In this document: in pieces, positions 30,208-39,416 of the stretch
Layout: every line of letters starts with the position of its first letter
How positions within the stretch are numbered: position 1 is the first letter of the stretch
Assembly (NCBI RefSeq): GCF_003469205.1
Contig: NZ_QSIN01000006.1
Span: 3,964-67,963, forward strand
Length of the DNA stretch: 64,000 nt
From: Collinsella sp. AM33-4BH
GTDB taxonomy: Bacteria; Actinomycetota; Coriobacteriia; Coriobacteriales; Coriobacteriaceae
Direction of reading: 5' to 3'
Notes under the pieces: generated by a model
Told to the model about the DNA's origin: nothing
The model's database searches: none
The model's input: the letters and a program-made list of their open reading frames with translations, nothing else
Program-made: the position numbers and the translations under genes

Positions 30208-31233
30208 ATGGCAGTAAAGGTTGCTATTAACGGCTTCGGTCGCATCGGTCGTCTGGCTTTCCGTCAGATGTTCGGTCATGAGGGCTCCGAGATCGTCGCT
30301 ATCAACGACCTCACCTCTCCCGATATGCTCGCTTACCTGCTGAAGTACGACTCCACGCAGGGCAACTACGCTCGCGATCACGAGGTCGTTGCTGGCGAGG
30401 ATTCCATCACCGTTGACGGCAAGGAGATCAAGATCTACAAGGAGGCCGACGCCAACAACCTGCCTTGGGGCGACCTCGACGTCGACGTCGTTCTCGAGTG
30501 CACCGGCTTCTACACCAGCAAGGCTAAGGCTCAGGCCCACATCAACGCTGGCGCCAAGAAGGTCGTCATCTCCGCTCCGGCTGGCAGCGATCTGCCCACC
30601 ATCGTGTACAACGTCAACCACGAGACGCTGACCGCTGAGGACAACATCATCTCCGCCGCTTCCTGCACCACCAACTGCCTCGCCCCGATGGCCAAGGGTC
30701 TGAACGACTTCGCTCCCATCGTGTCCGGCATTATGACCACCATTCACGCCTGGACCGGCGACCAGATGCCGCTCGACGGCCCGCAGCGCAAGGGCAACAA
30801 GCGTCGTAGCCGCGCCTGCGCCGTTAACATCGTCCCCAACACCACCGGTGCTGCCAAGGCTATCGGCCTGGTTCTCCCCGAGCTCAACGGCAAGCTCATC
30901 GGTGCCGCCCAGCGCGTCCCGACGCCGACCGGTTCCATCACCAACCTCTACGCTGTCGTTGACAAGAAGGTCACCGTCGACGAGGTCAACGCCGCTATGA
31001 AGGCCTACGCTGCCACCATCTCCGAGACCTTCGGTTACAACGAGGACGACATCGTCTCCACCGACATCATCGGCGAGACCCATGGCTCCATCTTCGACGC
31101 CACTCAGACCATGTGCTCTGACCTCGGCAACGGCCAGACCCTCGTTCAGGTCACCTCTTGGTACGACAACGAGAACTCTTACACCTCTCAGATGGTCCGC
31201 ACCATCAAGTACTTCGAGAAGTTCGTTGCTTAA
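30208..31233 (+). CDS. gap: glyceraldehyde-3-phosphate dehydrogenase
   Basis: A 341-residue glycolytic NAD-dependent dehydrogenase of the classical type. NAD-binding [11 protein letters not shown] is at 7-17, and the catalytic cysteine is Cys153 in SCTTNCLAP, with a matching histidine downstream in the usual place. Codon use is strongly biased to a few C-ending codons, as expected for a highly expressed gene. The ATG at 30208 is preceded by AAAGGAG; an in-frame ATG at 30106 has no ribosome site and would add an unrelated basic extension. It is followed by a terminator before pgk, so gap can be expressed on its own. Confidence 0.98.
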   Translation: MAVKVAINGFGRIGRLAFRQMFGHEGSEIVAINDLTSPDMLAYLLKYDSTQGNYARDHEVVAGEDSITVDGKEIKIYKEADANNLPWGDLDVDVVLECTGFYTSKAKAQAHINAGAKKVVISAPAGSDLPTIVYNVNHETLTAEDNIISAASCTTNCLAPMAKGLNDFAPIVSGIMTTIHAWTGDQMPLDGPQRKGNKRRSRACAVNIVPNTTGAAKAIGLVLPELNGKLIGAAQRVPTPTGSITNLYAVVDKKVTVDEVNAAMKAYAATISETFGYNEDDIVSTDIIGETHGSIFDATQTMCSDLGNGQTLVQVTSWYDNENSYTSQMVRTIKYFEKFVA

Positions 31234-31270
31234 TTTAGCTTTTAGCGAATAGCTCGTTGAGCGTCTAAAG

Positions 31271-31317
31271 AAGGGCGCGGCCTTATAGGGCTTACACCCT
31301 AGGGTCGCGCCCTTTTT
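31271..31317 (+). terminator. gap terminator
   Basis: AGGGCGCGGCC and GGTCGCGCCCT form a GC-rich stem with an internal TATAGGG/CCCTA arm, followed by TTTTT. It lies between gap and pgk. Confidence 0.85.
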
Positions 31318-31373
31318 ATAGGAAATCGTCTGCCGTAATGGGAGGCAGACACGTACGAAAGGTAGAAGCAAAC

Positions 31374-32564
31374 ATGGCCTTTACCAAGAAGACCGTCCGC
31401 GACATCGATGTCGACGGCAAGCGCGTTCTCGTCCGCGTTGACTTCAACGTGCCTATCAAGGATGGCGTCGTTGGCGACACCACCCGTATCAAGGCTGCCC
31501 TGCCCACCATCAACTATCTCGTTGAGCACAACGCTCGCGTCATCCTCATGAGCCACCTCGGCCGTCCCGATGGCACCGGCTTCCAGCCCGAGCTGTCCCT
31601 CGAGCCCGTCGCCAAGAAGCTCGCCGAGCTCTCTGGTCTCGACGTTGCCTTTGTCGCCGACACCTACGGCGAGAAGGCTGCCGAGGCTGTCGCTGCCGTC
31701 GAGCCGGGCAAGGTTCTCGTTCTCGAGAACGTCCGCTTCGATAAGCGTGAGAAGAAGAACGATCCCGAGATCGCCAAGAAGCTCGCTTCCTATGGTGACG
31801 TCTTCGTTCTCGATGCCTTCGGCACCGCTCACCGCGCCCAGGGTTCCGTCGTGGGCCCCGCCGCTTACCTGCCTGCCGTCGCCGGCTTCCTGCTCGAGAA
31901 GGAGGTCGACACGCTGACCGGCATCTTCGCCGAGCCCGAGCGCCCCTTCGTCGCTATCGTCGGCGGTTCCAAGGTTTCCTCCAAGATCGGCGTTCTCGAT
32001 CACCTCATCGACTCCGCTGACACCCTGATCATCGGTGGCGGCATGGCCTACACCTTCTTCCTGGCTCAGGGCCTGACCGTCGGTCAGTCCCTCAAGGAAG
32101 AGGACTGGGTCGAGCGCGCCGGCGAGATGCTCAAGAAGGCCGAGGAAAAGGGCGTCAAGATCCTGCTCCCCATCGACAACCGCGTTGCCGATCACTTTGG
32201 CGAGGACGCTGTCCCCGAGGTTGTCGCTTCCGACGCTATCCCCGACGATCGTGAGGGCATGGACATCGGCCCCAAGACCGAGGAGCTCTACGCCGAGGCC
32301 GTCAAGGGCGCCAAGACCGTGTTCTGGAACGGCCCCATGGGCGTCTTCGAGTTCGACAACTTCGCTCACGGCACCCAGGCTATCGCCGAGGCCGTCGCCG
32401 AGGCCGACTGCACCTCGATCATCGGCGGTGGTGACTCTGTCGCGGCTGTCAACAAGTTCAACCTGGCCGACAAGATGAGCTGGATCTCCACCGGTGGTGG
32501 CGCTTCCATGGAGCTCGTCGAGGGTAAGGCCCTGCCCGGAGTGGAGGCGCTTCTCGATGCCTAA
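31374..32564 (+). CDS. pgk: phosphoglycerate kinase
   Basis: A 396-residue glycolytic kinase transferring the 1-phosphate of 1,3-bisphosphoglycerate to ADP. Diagnostic segments: RVLVRVDFNVPIKDG near 18-32, SHLGRPDG near 60, LENVRFDKREKKND near 115-130, GGSKVSSKI near 200, and the ATP-binding IGGGDSVAAV with WISTGGGASMELVEG at the C terminus. Length is normal. The ATG at 31374 follows AAAGG; an ATG at 31338 lacks one. It overlaps tpiA by 8 bases (ATGCCTAA), the same overlap sequence as coaE and the transglycosylase gene. Codon use is that of a highly expressed gene. Confidence 0.98.
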   Translation: MAFTKKTVRDIDVDGKRVLVRVDFNVPIKDGVVGDTTRIKAALPTINYLVEHNARVILMSHLGRPDGTGFQPELSLEPVAKKLAELSGLDVAFVADTYGEKAAEAVAAVEPGKVLVLENVRFDKREKKNDPEIAKKLASYGDVFVLDAFGTAHRAQGSVVGPAAYLPAVAGFLLEKEVDTLTGIFAEPERPFVAIVGGSKVSSKIGVLDHLIDSADTLIIGGGMAYTFFLAQGLTVGQSLKEEDWVERAGEMLKKAEEKGVKILLPIDNRVADHFGEDAVPEVVASDAIPDDREGMDIGPKTEELYAEAVKGAKTVFWNGPMGVFEFDNFAHGTQAIAEAVAEADCTSIIGGGDSVAAVNKFNLADKMSWISTGGGASMELVEGKALPGVEALLDA

Positions 32565-33324
32565 TCGCACCCTTCTTATTGCTGGTAACTGGAAGATGAA
32601 CAACGACGTCGCCGAGGCCGCCAAGCTCGCCGACGAGCTGGCTCAGGCTCTGCCCGAGGTTCCGGCTGGCGTCGAGGTGCTCGTCTGCCCTCCGACCATT
32701 GACATCACCACGGTTCATGACCGCATTCAGGCTGCCCCCATCGCCCTCGGTGCACAGAACGTGTACTGGGAGGCCAAGGGTGCCTTCACCGGTGAGTCCT
32801 CTTGCGACATGCTCAAGTCCGCTGGCTGCACCTACTGCATCATCGGTCACTCCGAGCGTCGCGACTACTTCCACGAGACCGACGAGGACCAGAACAAGAA
32901 GGCCAAGGCTCTCGTTGCCGCCGGTCTTGTTCCCGTCTTCTGCTGCGGCGAGTCCCTCGAGGTCCGCGAGGCTGGCACCTATGTCGAGCATGTCGTGAAC
33001 CAGGTCAAGGCTGGCCTTGCTGGTCTTGAGATCACCTGCCCCAAGCAGGTCGTCGTCGCCTACGAGCCCATCTGGGCCATCGGCACCGGTAAGACCGCTA
33101 CCGCTGAGGACGCTCAGGAGGTCTGCGGCGCTATCCGTGAGACCCTCAAGGAGATGTTCGGCGAGGAGCTCGCTAACGGCATCCGCGTTCTCTATGGTGG
33201 CTCTGCCAAGCCCGGCAACATTGCCGAGCTCGTCGCCAAGCCCGACGTTGACGGCGCCCTCGTGGGCGGCGCTTCGCTCAAGGCTGCCGACTTCGCCTCT
33301 ATGGTCGTCAAGGCAGGCGAGTAG
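32557..33324 (+). CDS. tpiA: triosephosphate isomerase
   Basis: A 255-residue TIM barrel interconverting dihydroxyacetone phosphate and glyceraldehyde-3-phosphate. Catalytic pieces: GNWKMN near 10-15 (Lys13), HSERR with the catalytic His near residue 98, and Glu170 in YEPIWAIGTGK; the phosphate-binding GGSAKPGN and LVGGASL close the protein. The ATG at 32557 lies within the pgk end, with GGAGGCG upstream, implying translational coupling. gpmI follows after 5 bases, making pgk-tpiA-gpmI one transcription unit. Confidence 0.98.
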   Translation: MPNRTLLIAGNWKMNNDVAEAAKLADELAQALPEVPAGVEVLVCPPTIDITTVHDRIQAAPIALGAQNVYWEAKGAFTGESSCDMLKSAGCTYCIIGHSERRDYFHETDEDQNKKAKALVAAGLVPVFCCGESLEVREAGTYVEHVVNQVKAGLAGLEITCPKQVVVAYEPIWAIGTGKTATAEDAQEVCGAIRETLKEMFGEELANGIRVLYGGSAKPGNIAELVAKPDVDGALVGGASLKAADFASMVVKAGE

Positions 33325-33329
33325 GACAT

Positions 33330-34883
33330 ATGGCACAGCGTCATCTTCCTGCACTCCTGATTATCATGGACGGCTGCGGCCTTGCTCCGGCCGATGGCGA
33401 GAACGCCGTCGCCGCTGCCAAGACGCCCTTCCTTGATAGCCTGTACGAGAAGTATCCCCACACTACGCTCGGCGCTTCGGGCGAGGACGTGGGCCTTCCC
33501 GACGGTCAGATGGGCAACTCCGAGGTGGGTCACCTCAACATCGGTGCCGGCCGTATCGTGTTCCAGGAGCTTTCGCGCATCAACAACGCCATCAAGGATG
33601 GCTCCATCGCCAAGAACGAGGTCTTCGTCAAGGCTATGGACGACGTCAAGGCTGACGGCAAGACGCTCCACCTCATGGGCCTTATGAGCCCTGGCGGTGT
33701 TCATTCTCACATGAACCACGTCGAGGCTCTGGTCAAGATGGCTGCCGAGCATGGTGTCAAGACCGTTCGCGTCCACGCCTTCATGGATGGCCGCGACGTT
33801 GACCCGCAGTCCGGTGCCGGTTACATGAGTGAGTTCTGCGCCTTCCTGGCTAAGATCTCCGAGGAGACCGGTTGCGACGCTCGCGTTGCCACCGTCTCGG
33901 GCCGTTATTGGGCTATGGACCGCGATAATCGTTGGGAGCGCATCCAGCGCGCCTACGACGTCATGGTCAACGCGTCCGATGCTGATACCGACCCCGTTGC
34001 CGGTATCAAGGCGTACTACGAGAAGGATCCGCGCGGCGACGAGTTCGTCGAGCCCTTCGCTGCCCACAACGAGGGCATTCACGAGGGCGACGCGGCCATC
34101 TTCTTTAACTTCCGTCCCGACCGCGCTCGTCAGATGACTCGCGTGTTCACGGATAAGGAGTTCGACGGCTTTGAGCGCGAGCAGATCAAGCTTTCGCACT
34201 TTGTGACGATGACCGAGTACGACCCGACGTTTGACGTCGAGGTCGCCTTCCCCAAGACGTTCCCCGAGAACGTTCTGGCCGACGTTATCGCCGCCAATGG
34301 CCTGAAGCAGCTGCATACCGCCGAGACCGAGAAGTACGCCCACGTGACGTTCTTCCTCAACGGCGGCATCGAGGAGCCCAAGGAGGGCGAGGAGCGCGTG
34401 CTCGTCGCTTCCCCCAAGGTCGCTACCTACGATCTGCAGCCCGAGATGAGCGCTCCCGAGGTGACCGAGAAGCTCGTCGCCGCCATCAACGAGGATCGCG
34501 CTGATTTCTACATCGTGAACTTCGCGAACTGCGACATGGTTGGTCACACCGGTGTCTTCGACGCCGCCGTTAAGGCCGTCGAGGCTGTTGACGATGCCCT
34601 GTCCAAGGTTGTCCCGGCGATTCTCGCCAAGGGCGGCTTTGCGCTGATTACCGCCGACCACGGCAACGCCGATCACATGTTTGACGTTGCTTCCGACGGT
34701 TCCAAGCATCCGTTTACGGCTCACACCACCAACCGCGTGCCGTTTATCATCGTTGATGAGAAGGCCAAGCTCACCGGTATCGAGGACGGCCGTCTCTCCG
34801 ATATCGCTCCGACCATGCTCACCATGGCTGGTATTGAGCCTTCCGCCGAGATGACGGGCCGCGTGCTCGCCACCGAGGCCTAA
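33330..34883 (+). CDS. gpmI: 2,3-bisphosphoglycerate-independent phosphoglycerate mutase
   Basis: A 517-residue metal-dependent mutase (alkaline phosphatase superfamily) of lower glycolysis. The motif MDGCGLAP near residue 10 provides the metal-binding aspartate, and GNSEVGHLNIGAGR (from about residue 62) holds the catalytic serine (Ser64) that carries the phosphate. GLMSPGGVHSH near 115, VHAFMDGRDVDP near 150, and ADHGNADHMFD near 435 supply the remaining metal ligands. ATG 33330 lies 5 bases after the tpiA stop. A strong terminator follows. Confidence 0.98.
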   Translation: MAQRHLPALLIIMDGCGLAPADGENAVAAAKTPFLDSLYEKYPHTTLGASGEDVGLPDGQMGNSEVGHLNIGAGRIVFQELSRINNAIKDGSIAKNEVFVKAMDDVKADGKTLHLMGLMSPGGVHSHMNHVEALVKMAAEHGVKTVRVHAFMDGRDVDPQSGAGYMSEFCAFLAKISEETGCDARVATVSGRYWAMDRDNRWERIQRAYDVMVNASDADTDPVAGIKAYYEKDPRGDEFVEPFAAHNEGIHEGDAAIFFNFRPDRARQMTRVFTDKEFDGFEREQIKLSHFVTMTEYDPTFDVEVAFPKTFPENVLADVIAANGLKQLHTAETEKYAHVTFFLNGGIEEPKEGEERVLVASPKVATYDLQPEMSAPEVTEKLVAAINEDRADFYIVNFANCDMVGHTGVFDAAVKAVEAVDDALSKVVPAILAKGGFALITADHGNADHMFDVASDGSKHPFTAHTTNRVPFIIVDEKAKLTGIEDGRLSDIAPTMLTMAGIEPSAEMTGRVLATEA

Positions 34884-34910
34884 GTGAAAACTCCAAGCGT
34901 TTTCATGCGA

Positions 34911-34943
34911 GGGGGTTGCCCAAATTCGGGCAACCCCCTTTTT
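34911..34943 (+). terminator. glycolytic operon terminator
   Basis: GGGGGTTGCCC pairs with GGGCAACCCCC (34911-34938), followed by TTTTT. Strong Rho-independent terminator after gpmI. Confidence 0.95.
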
Positions 34944-35047
34944 GGTATTTCTGCCATTTCTACCCCGTCCCTAAATGGCAGGTGGGGGAGTGTTGGAGGT
35001 TGTGGTACAGTACTGGAGTTTGAATTGTTCTATTAAGGAGCTTATCT

Positions 35048-35302
35048 ATGGGTCCGTTCCAGATTCTTCTGTTTGTCGTTTGGGCTGTCTCTGCCGTGGC
35101 GCTGACGATTCTCGTCCTGATGCATTCCGGTAAGGGCACCGGCGTTTCGGATATGATCGCTAGCTCGCTGTATAACTCCAGCTCTGCCACGGGCGTCATG
35201 GAGCAGAACCTCGATCGCCTGACGGTAATTATGGCCGTTGTTTTTGCCGTGTGCGTCGTCCTGTGCATGTTCTTCTTCCCGCAGGGCATCGTCGGCTACT
35301 AA
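35048..35302 (+). CDS. secG: preprotein translocase subunit SecG
   Basis: An 84-residue membrane protein with two predicted helices (about 4-24 and 55-77) and the conserved loop LMHSGKGTGVSDM between them, matching SecG, the accessory subunit of the SecYEG channel. Small size, the Gly/Ser-rich loop and position immediately behind the glycolytic genes (secG often follows tpiA/gpmI in Gram-positives) support the call. The ATG has AAGGAG 10 bases upstream. It has its own terminator. Confidence 0.95.
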   Translation: MGPFQILLFVVWAVSAVALTILVLMHSGKGTGVSDMIASSLYNSSSATGVMEQNLDRLTVIMAVVFAVCVVLCMFFFPQGIVGY

Positions 35303-35324
35303 GCATCGGCGTATATACGTTTGA

Positions 35325-35356
35325 AAAGGGTCTCGCATGTGCGGGGCCCTTTTTGT
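35325..35356 (+). terminator. secG terminator
   Basis: AAAGGGTCTCGCA pairs with TGCGGGGCCCTTT (G-U allowed), followed by TTGTTT. Confidence 0.85.
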
Positions 35357-35592
35357 TTACAGACTTGTAACAGAGCCAGAATATCACCACATACTTCGCC
35401 CAACTAAAGAAATTCTCGACCGTTAACCGGAATTAGCCCCAAATTGTGCATAAAATGCGCTACTGTATTGCAAAACGTTGGCCCGCATTGCATAACCAGC
35501 CATAACGGCGGACCGCGTTTGAATGGTTCGATTGGGCTGTCTCGACGTTGCCCGGCCGAATTCACTTTGTCCTATCTCATAAGGAGGATGGC

Positions 35593-37269
35593 ATGGCTGA
35601 TTCTATGTTCCACCAGCCCGTTATGGGTCGTCGCGCCTTTGTTGGCGGCACCCTCGCTGCGAGCTCCATGGCTTTTCTTGCCGCGTGCGGCAAGAAGGGC
35701 GGCGACGCTTCCGGATCTGACTCCGGTTCGACGCTGAACTTCTACATCAACAACCCGGTCTGCATCGACCCCTACAACGTCCAGGAGGATCAGGGCACTC
35801 AGGTCGAGTACCAGCTCTTCGACGCTCTGACGGAGTACGACCCCGAGAAGGGCGAGATCGTTCCGCTGGCTTGCGAGTCCTTTGAGGCTAACGACGACGC
35901 CACCGAGTTCACCTTCAAGATCAAGAAGGCTAAGTTCCACAACGGTGACGACGTTACCTCCAAGTCCTTCAAGCTCGGTTGGGAGCGTCTAGTCAACACC
36001 AAGTCGGCCATCGCCACCGAGTATGGTCCTTCCGAGGTCTCCTATCACCTTTCCATGGTTGAGGGCTATGACGATCTGCTTGCCGGCAACGCTACCGAGC
36101 TCAGCGGTGTTACTTGCCCCGACGATGAGACCCTCGTCGTCAAGCTGTCTTCCGCTTACGCCGACTTCCCCTTCGTCGCCTCTCACCCGGCTCTGTCCCC
36201 GGTTCCCGAGTGCGCCGAGTCCGATGTCAAGAGCTTCTACCTTGCCCCGGTCGGTAACGGCCCGTTCATGATGGACGGTAAGTGGGAGGATGGCCAGGAG
36301 ATCAACCTCAAGAAGTTTGACGATTACTATGGCGACAAGGCCAAGATCGATGGCATCCACTTCCAGGTCATCAAGGACATGGAGACCGCTTACAAGGAGT
36401 TCCAGGCCGGTAACCTCGATGTCTGCGACGTTCCCGTTGCTCAGATCGACGCCGCCAAGAAGGACCGTGGCGAGTCCAAGGACGGCTACACCATGGGTGA
36501 CGGCGAGCATATGCTGCTCGGTGCCGAGCCTTCCACGTACTATCTGACCTGCAACACCACGGCCGAGCCGTTCAATAACGCCGACCTGCGCAAGGGCATC
36601 TCCCTGGCCATCAACCGTGAGGCCATCTGCAAGACCATCTTCAAGGGCACCCGTACCCCCGCCGACGGTATTGTTCCTCCGGGAATCGCCGGCTACAAGG
36701 AGGGCGCATGGGAGTTCTGCGCCTATGACGTCGACAAGGCTAACGAGTACCTCGACAAGGTCGCTCCCGCTGGCGCTAACGGCGATCGTGGCATTAGCGT
36801 GACCCTTTCCTACAACCAGGACGGTGGTCACAAGGAGATCATGGAGTCCATCATCGGCGACCTCGCTAAGGTTGGCGTTACCGCTGTCTCCGATACCCCT
36901 GAGTGGTCTGCCCTGCTCGAGCAGTATCAGAACTTCAACTATCAGTTCGGCCGTCTGGGCTGGATCGCCGATTACCCGGTCATGGACAACTTCCTGTACC
37001 CGCTGTTCCACTCCGACTCCCTCGGTGGCGACAACCGCTCCGGTTACAGCAACCCCGAGTTCGATGCCAAGGTCGACGAGGCCCGCACCACGGTTGATGA
37101 CGAGGAGCGCATCGCCAAGATGCGGGAGGCCGACGCCATGGTCGCTGCTGACTGCCCGGTTATCCCGGTGATGTTCTACACGCACACCATCGCTGGCTCT
37201 GACCGCGTCAAGCATCTCTATGTTGATCCGCAGAAGCACGCCGATCTGGGTACCGCCGAGCTCGCCTAA
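35593..37269 (+). CDS. oligopeptide ABC transporter substrate-binding lipoprotein
   Basis: A 558-residue solute-binding protein of family 5 (OppA type) that should deliver oligopeptides to the permease encoded downstream. The N terminus has a twin-arginine-like GRRAFVGG followed by a hydrophobic stretch and lipobox LAAC (Cys near residue 35), so it is a predicted lipoprotein, possibly Tat-exported. In the mature part, FTFKIKKAKFHNGDDVTSKSFK (about 100-122) and GNGPFMMDGKW mark the family. The ATG at 35593 has AAGGAGG close upstream. The 290-bp upstream gap holds the secG terminator and no further element I could define. Confidence 0.93.
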   Translation: MADSMFHQPVMGRRAFVGGTLAASSMAFLAACGKKGGDASGSDSGSTLNFYINNPVCIDPYNVQEDQGTQVEYQLFDALTEYDPEKGEIVPLACESFEANDDATEFTFKIKKAKFHNGDDVTSKSFKLGWERLVNTKSAIATEYGPSEVSYHLSMVEGYDDLLAGNATELSGVTCPDDETLVVKLSSAYADFPFVASHPALSPVPECAESDVKSFYLAPVGNGPFMMDGKWEDGQEINLKKFDDYYGDKAKIDGIHFQVIKDMETAYKEFQAGNLDVCDVPVAQIDAAKKDRGESKDGYTMGDGEHMLLGAEPSTYYLTCNTTAEPFNNADLRKGISLAINREAICKTIFKGTRTPADGIVPPGIAGYKEGAWEFCAYDVDKANEYLDKVAPAGANGDRGISVTLSYNQDGGHKEIMESIIGDLAKVGVTAVSDTPEWSALLEQYQNFNYQFGRLGWIADYPVMDNFLYPLFHSDSLGGDNRSGYSNPEFDAKVDEARTTVDDEERIAKMREADAMVAADCPVIPVMFYTHTIAGSDRVKHLYVDPQKHADLGTAELA

Positions 37270-37367
37270 GGGTTTTGCAGCTTCCGTGAGGGTCAAGTAT
37301 TTACGTAGACCTCATGGGAAACATACAGTTCTCCCTAACCTGGGGTAAACTGGCTGATGGTAATTTT

Positions 37368-37400
37368 GGGATGCCGGTCTGGCGATCGGCATCCCATTTA
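37368..37400 (+). terminator. attenuating hairpin after the OppA-like gene
   Basis: TGGGATGCCG (37368-37377) pairs perfectly with CGGCATCCCA (37388-37397), followed by TTT. A smaller hairpin (CCGTGAGG/CCTCATGG) lies at 37284-37318. As in the other transporter, this separates the binding-protein gene from the permeases. Confidence 0.8.
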
Positions 37401-37426
37401 GGTTAATCCCTAGATAGGGGAGTGGT

Positions 37427-38464
37427 ATGGGTAAGTACATCGTTAAACGTGTGCTTCAGTTCATCCCGGTGTTTTTGGGCGTTACGCTGATTCTGTTCGC
37501 CCTCCAGAATATCGTGCCGGGAGATCCGATCAAGCTGATCGGTGGAGACAAGGCTCTGTCCCCCGAGGTGGAGCTTCAGCTTCGCGTTCGCTATCACCTG
37601 GTCCAGACGGACGAGGACGGCAACGCGATCCTTGACGAGAACGGCGACCCCGTTCAAACGTCGCTCGTGGACCGTTACTTGTATTACATGAACGGCCTGC
37701 TTCATGGCGATCTGGGCAATTCGTACCAGCGCAAGCTGCCGGTTACGGAAATCTTTGCCCAGAAGTATCCGTATACGGTCAAACTTGCCGCGTGCGCCAT
37801 CGTGCTCGAGGCAATCATGGGTATCGGTGCGGGTATCATTTCGGCGGTTAAGCGTTATTCCTTCTGGGATATTTTGGTAACGCTCACCACGTCGATTCTC
37901 GTTGCCGTCCCGGCCTTCTGGCTCGGTATGTTGCTGCAGCTGTTCTTTGGCGTCATTCTCAAGGACGCCACGGGCGGTGCATTCTCCATGCCGATCTCGG
38001 GTGCCGGCGGTTCCAGCTCTCAGTATCAGGATTGGATGCACTATGTGCTTCCGACCATTACGCTGGCTTCGGTTTCGACCGCTTATGCCGCCCGCATTAT
38101 GCGCTCGCAGCTGCTTGACGTCATGAACCAGGATTACATCCGTACGGCAAAGGCCAAGGGTCTCTCCAATCGCGCGATCATTATCAAGCATGCGCTTAAG
38201 AATGCACTCATCCCCGTCGTTACCTATATTGGTGTCGACTTCGGCGGCATGCTTTCGGGCGCCATCCTGACCGAGACGGTCTTTAACTGGCCCGGCATCG
38301 GCTTCGAGGTCTACCGCGCCATTAGCATGCGCGACTGGCCCATCGTTATGGGCGGCGTTACGCTCATTGTTGTCGTCGTTATGGTGATCAATCTGCTCGT
38401 CGACATTAGCTATGCATTCCTCGACCCGCGCATCCGCCTTGGCGGTCCGTCGGATAAGGCCTAA
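37427..38464 (+). CDS. oligopeptide ABC transporter permease, OppB type
   Basis: A 345-residue inner-membrane permease. The first helix (about 9-30, VLQFIPVFLGVTLILFALQNIVPGDP) ends in the family motif NIVPGDP. An extracytoplasmic insert of about 60 residues follows, and the ATPase-contacting loop with the EAA motif is YIRTAKAKGLSNRAII near 235-250. ATG 37427 follows a GGGGAGTGGT ribosome site. It forms the channel with the next permease. Gene order binding protein, OppB, OppC, OppD, OppF is the standard one. Confidence 0.94.
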   Translation: MGKYIVKRVLQFIPVFLGVTLILFALQNIVPGDPIKLIGGDKALSPEVELQLRVRYHLVQTDEDGNAILDENGDPVQTSLVDRYLYYMNGLLHGDLGNSYQRKLPVTEIFAQKYPYTVKLAACAIVLEAIMGIGAGIISAVKRYSFWDILVTLTTSILVAVPAFWLGMLLQLFFGVILKDATGGAFSMPISGAGGSSSQYQDWMHYVLPTITLASVSTAYAARIMRSQLLDVMNQDYIRTAKAKGLSNRAIIIKHALKNALIPVVTYIGVDFGGMLSGAILTETVFNWPGIGFEVYRAISMRDWPIVMGGVTLIVVVVMVINLLVDISYAFLDPRIRLGGPSDKA

Positions 38465-38478
38465 GGGAGGTACGTCTC

Positions 38479-39414
38479 ATGCAGGAAACTGATTCTCAGT
38501 CTCAGGAGCAGGCTACCGCCACCAAGGCCGCATCTGCTCCCGCCAAGTCTCGCACGCTGTGGGGCGACGCTTTTAAGCGTCTTCGTAAGAACAAGCTCGC
38601 CGTTATCGGTGTCTGCTGGATCATCATCGTTGTTGTGGTCGCCCTGACCGCCGATCTGTGGGCTAAGCCCTGGCTCGGCTCTCCTACGGCTTCTGACTCG
38701 ACCACCATGGCCGAGACTTCGCTGCTGGCTCCGTGTGCCGAGCACCCGTTTGGCACCGACTCTCTTGGTCGTGACATTCTCGTCCGTGTTATCTACGGTG
38801 CACGCGTTTCGCTTTCCGTCGGTATTATGGCCACCGCCATCTCTACGGTGATCGGTCTGGTCATGGGCGCCCTGGCCGGTTTCTATGGCGGCATCTGGGA
38901 TACGATCATCATGCGCTGTGCGGACATCTTCCTGGCGTTCCCGTACGTGCTGTTCGTTGTTGCCATGATTGCCGTTATCGGTCGTGGTCTTCAGAATGTC
39001 TTTATCGCCATCGGCATTCTCGGCTGGCCCTCGATTGCCCGTGTCTTCCGATCTGCGATCCTAACGGTCAAAGAGAACGATTATGTTGACGCCGCTCGCG
39101 CTATGGGTGCATCCGATGCGCGTATCGTTATGCGCCATATCTTCCCGAACTCCGTTGCTTCTATCGTGGTCTATGCGACCATGAACATTGGTGGCGCTAT
39201 TCTGACCGAGTCCGCTCTGTCCTTCCTCGGCATGGGCGTTATCCCGCCTACGCCTTCGTGGGGCTCCATGATTCAGGACGGTCAGCAGTATCTTCTGACT
39301 GCTCCCTGGATGATGATCATGCCCGGTCTGGCAATTCTCTCGACGGTGCTCGCCTTCACCCTGCTGGGTGACGGTCTGCGCGACGCCCTCGACGTCAAGA
39401 TGAAGGACGCATAA
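38479..39414 (+). CDS. oligopeptide ABC transporter permease, OppC type
   Basis: A 311-residue permease, partner of OppB. Its N-terminal cytoplasmic tail (about 1-45) is rich in Gln/Ala; the first helix is about 48-68. HPFGTDSLGRDILVRVIYGAR (21 positions around 95) is the OppC/DppC signature, followed by an EAA loop with YVDAARAMGASDARIV near 200. The gene starts 14 bases after the previous stop, with AGGGAGG just upstream. It ends two bases before the oppD-like gene. Confidence 0.94.
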   Translation: MQETDSQSQEQATATKAASAPAKSRTLWGDAFKRLRKNKLAVIGVCWIIIVVVVALTADLWAKPWLGSPTASDSTTMAETSLLAPCAEHPFGTDSLGRDILVRVIYGARVSLSVGIMATAISTVIGLVMGALAGFYGGIWDTIIMRCADIFLAFPYVLFVVAMIAVIGRGLQNVFIAIGILGWPSIARVFRSAILTVKENDYVDAARAMGASDARIVMRHIFPNSVASIVVYATMNIGGAILTESALSFLGMGVIPPTPSWGSMIQDGQQYLLTAPWMMIMPGLAILSTVLAFTLLGDGLRDALDVKMKDA

Positions 39415-39416
39415 GG

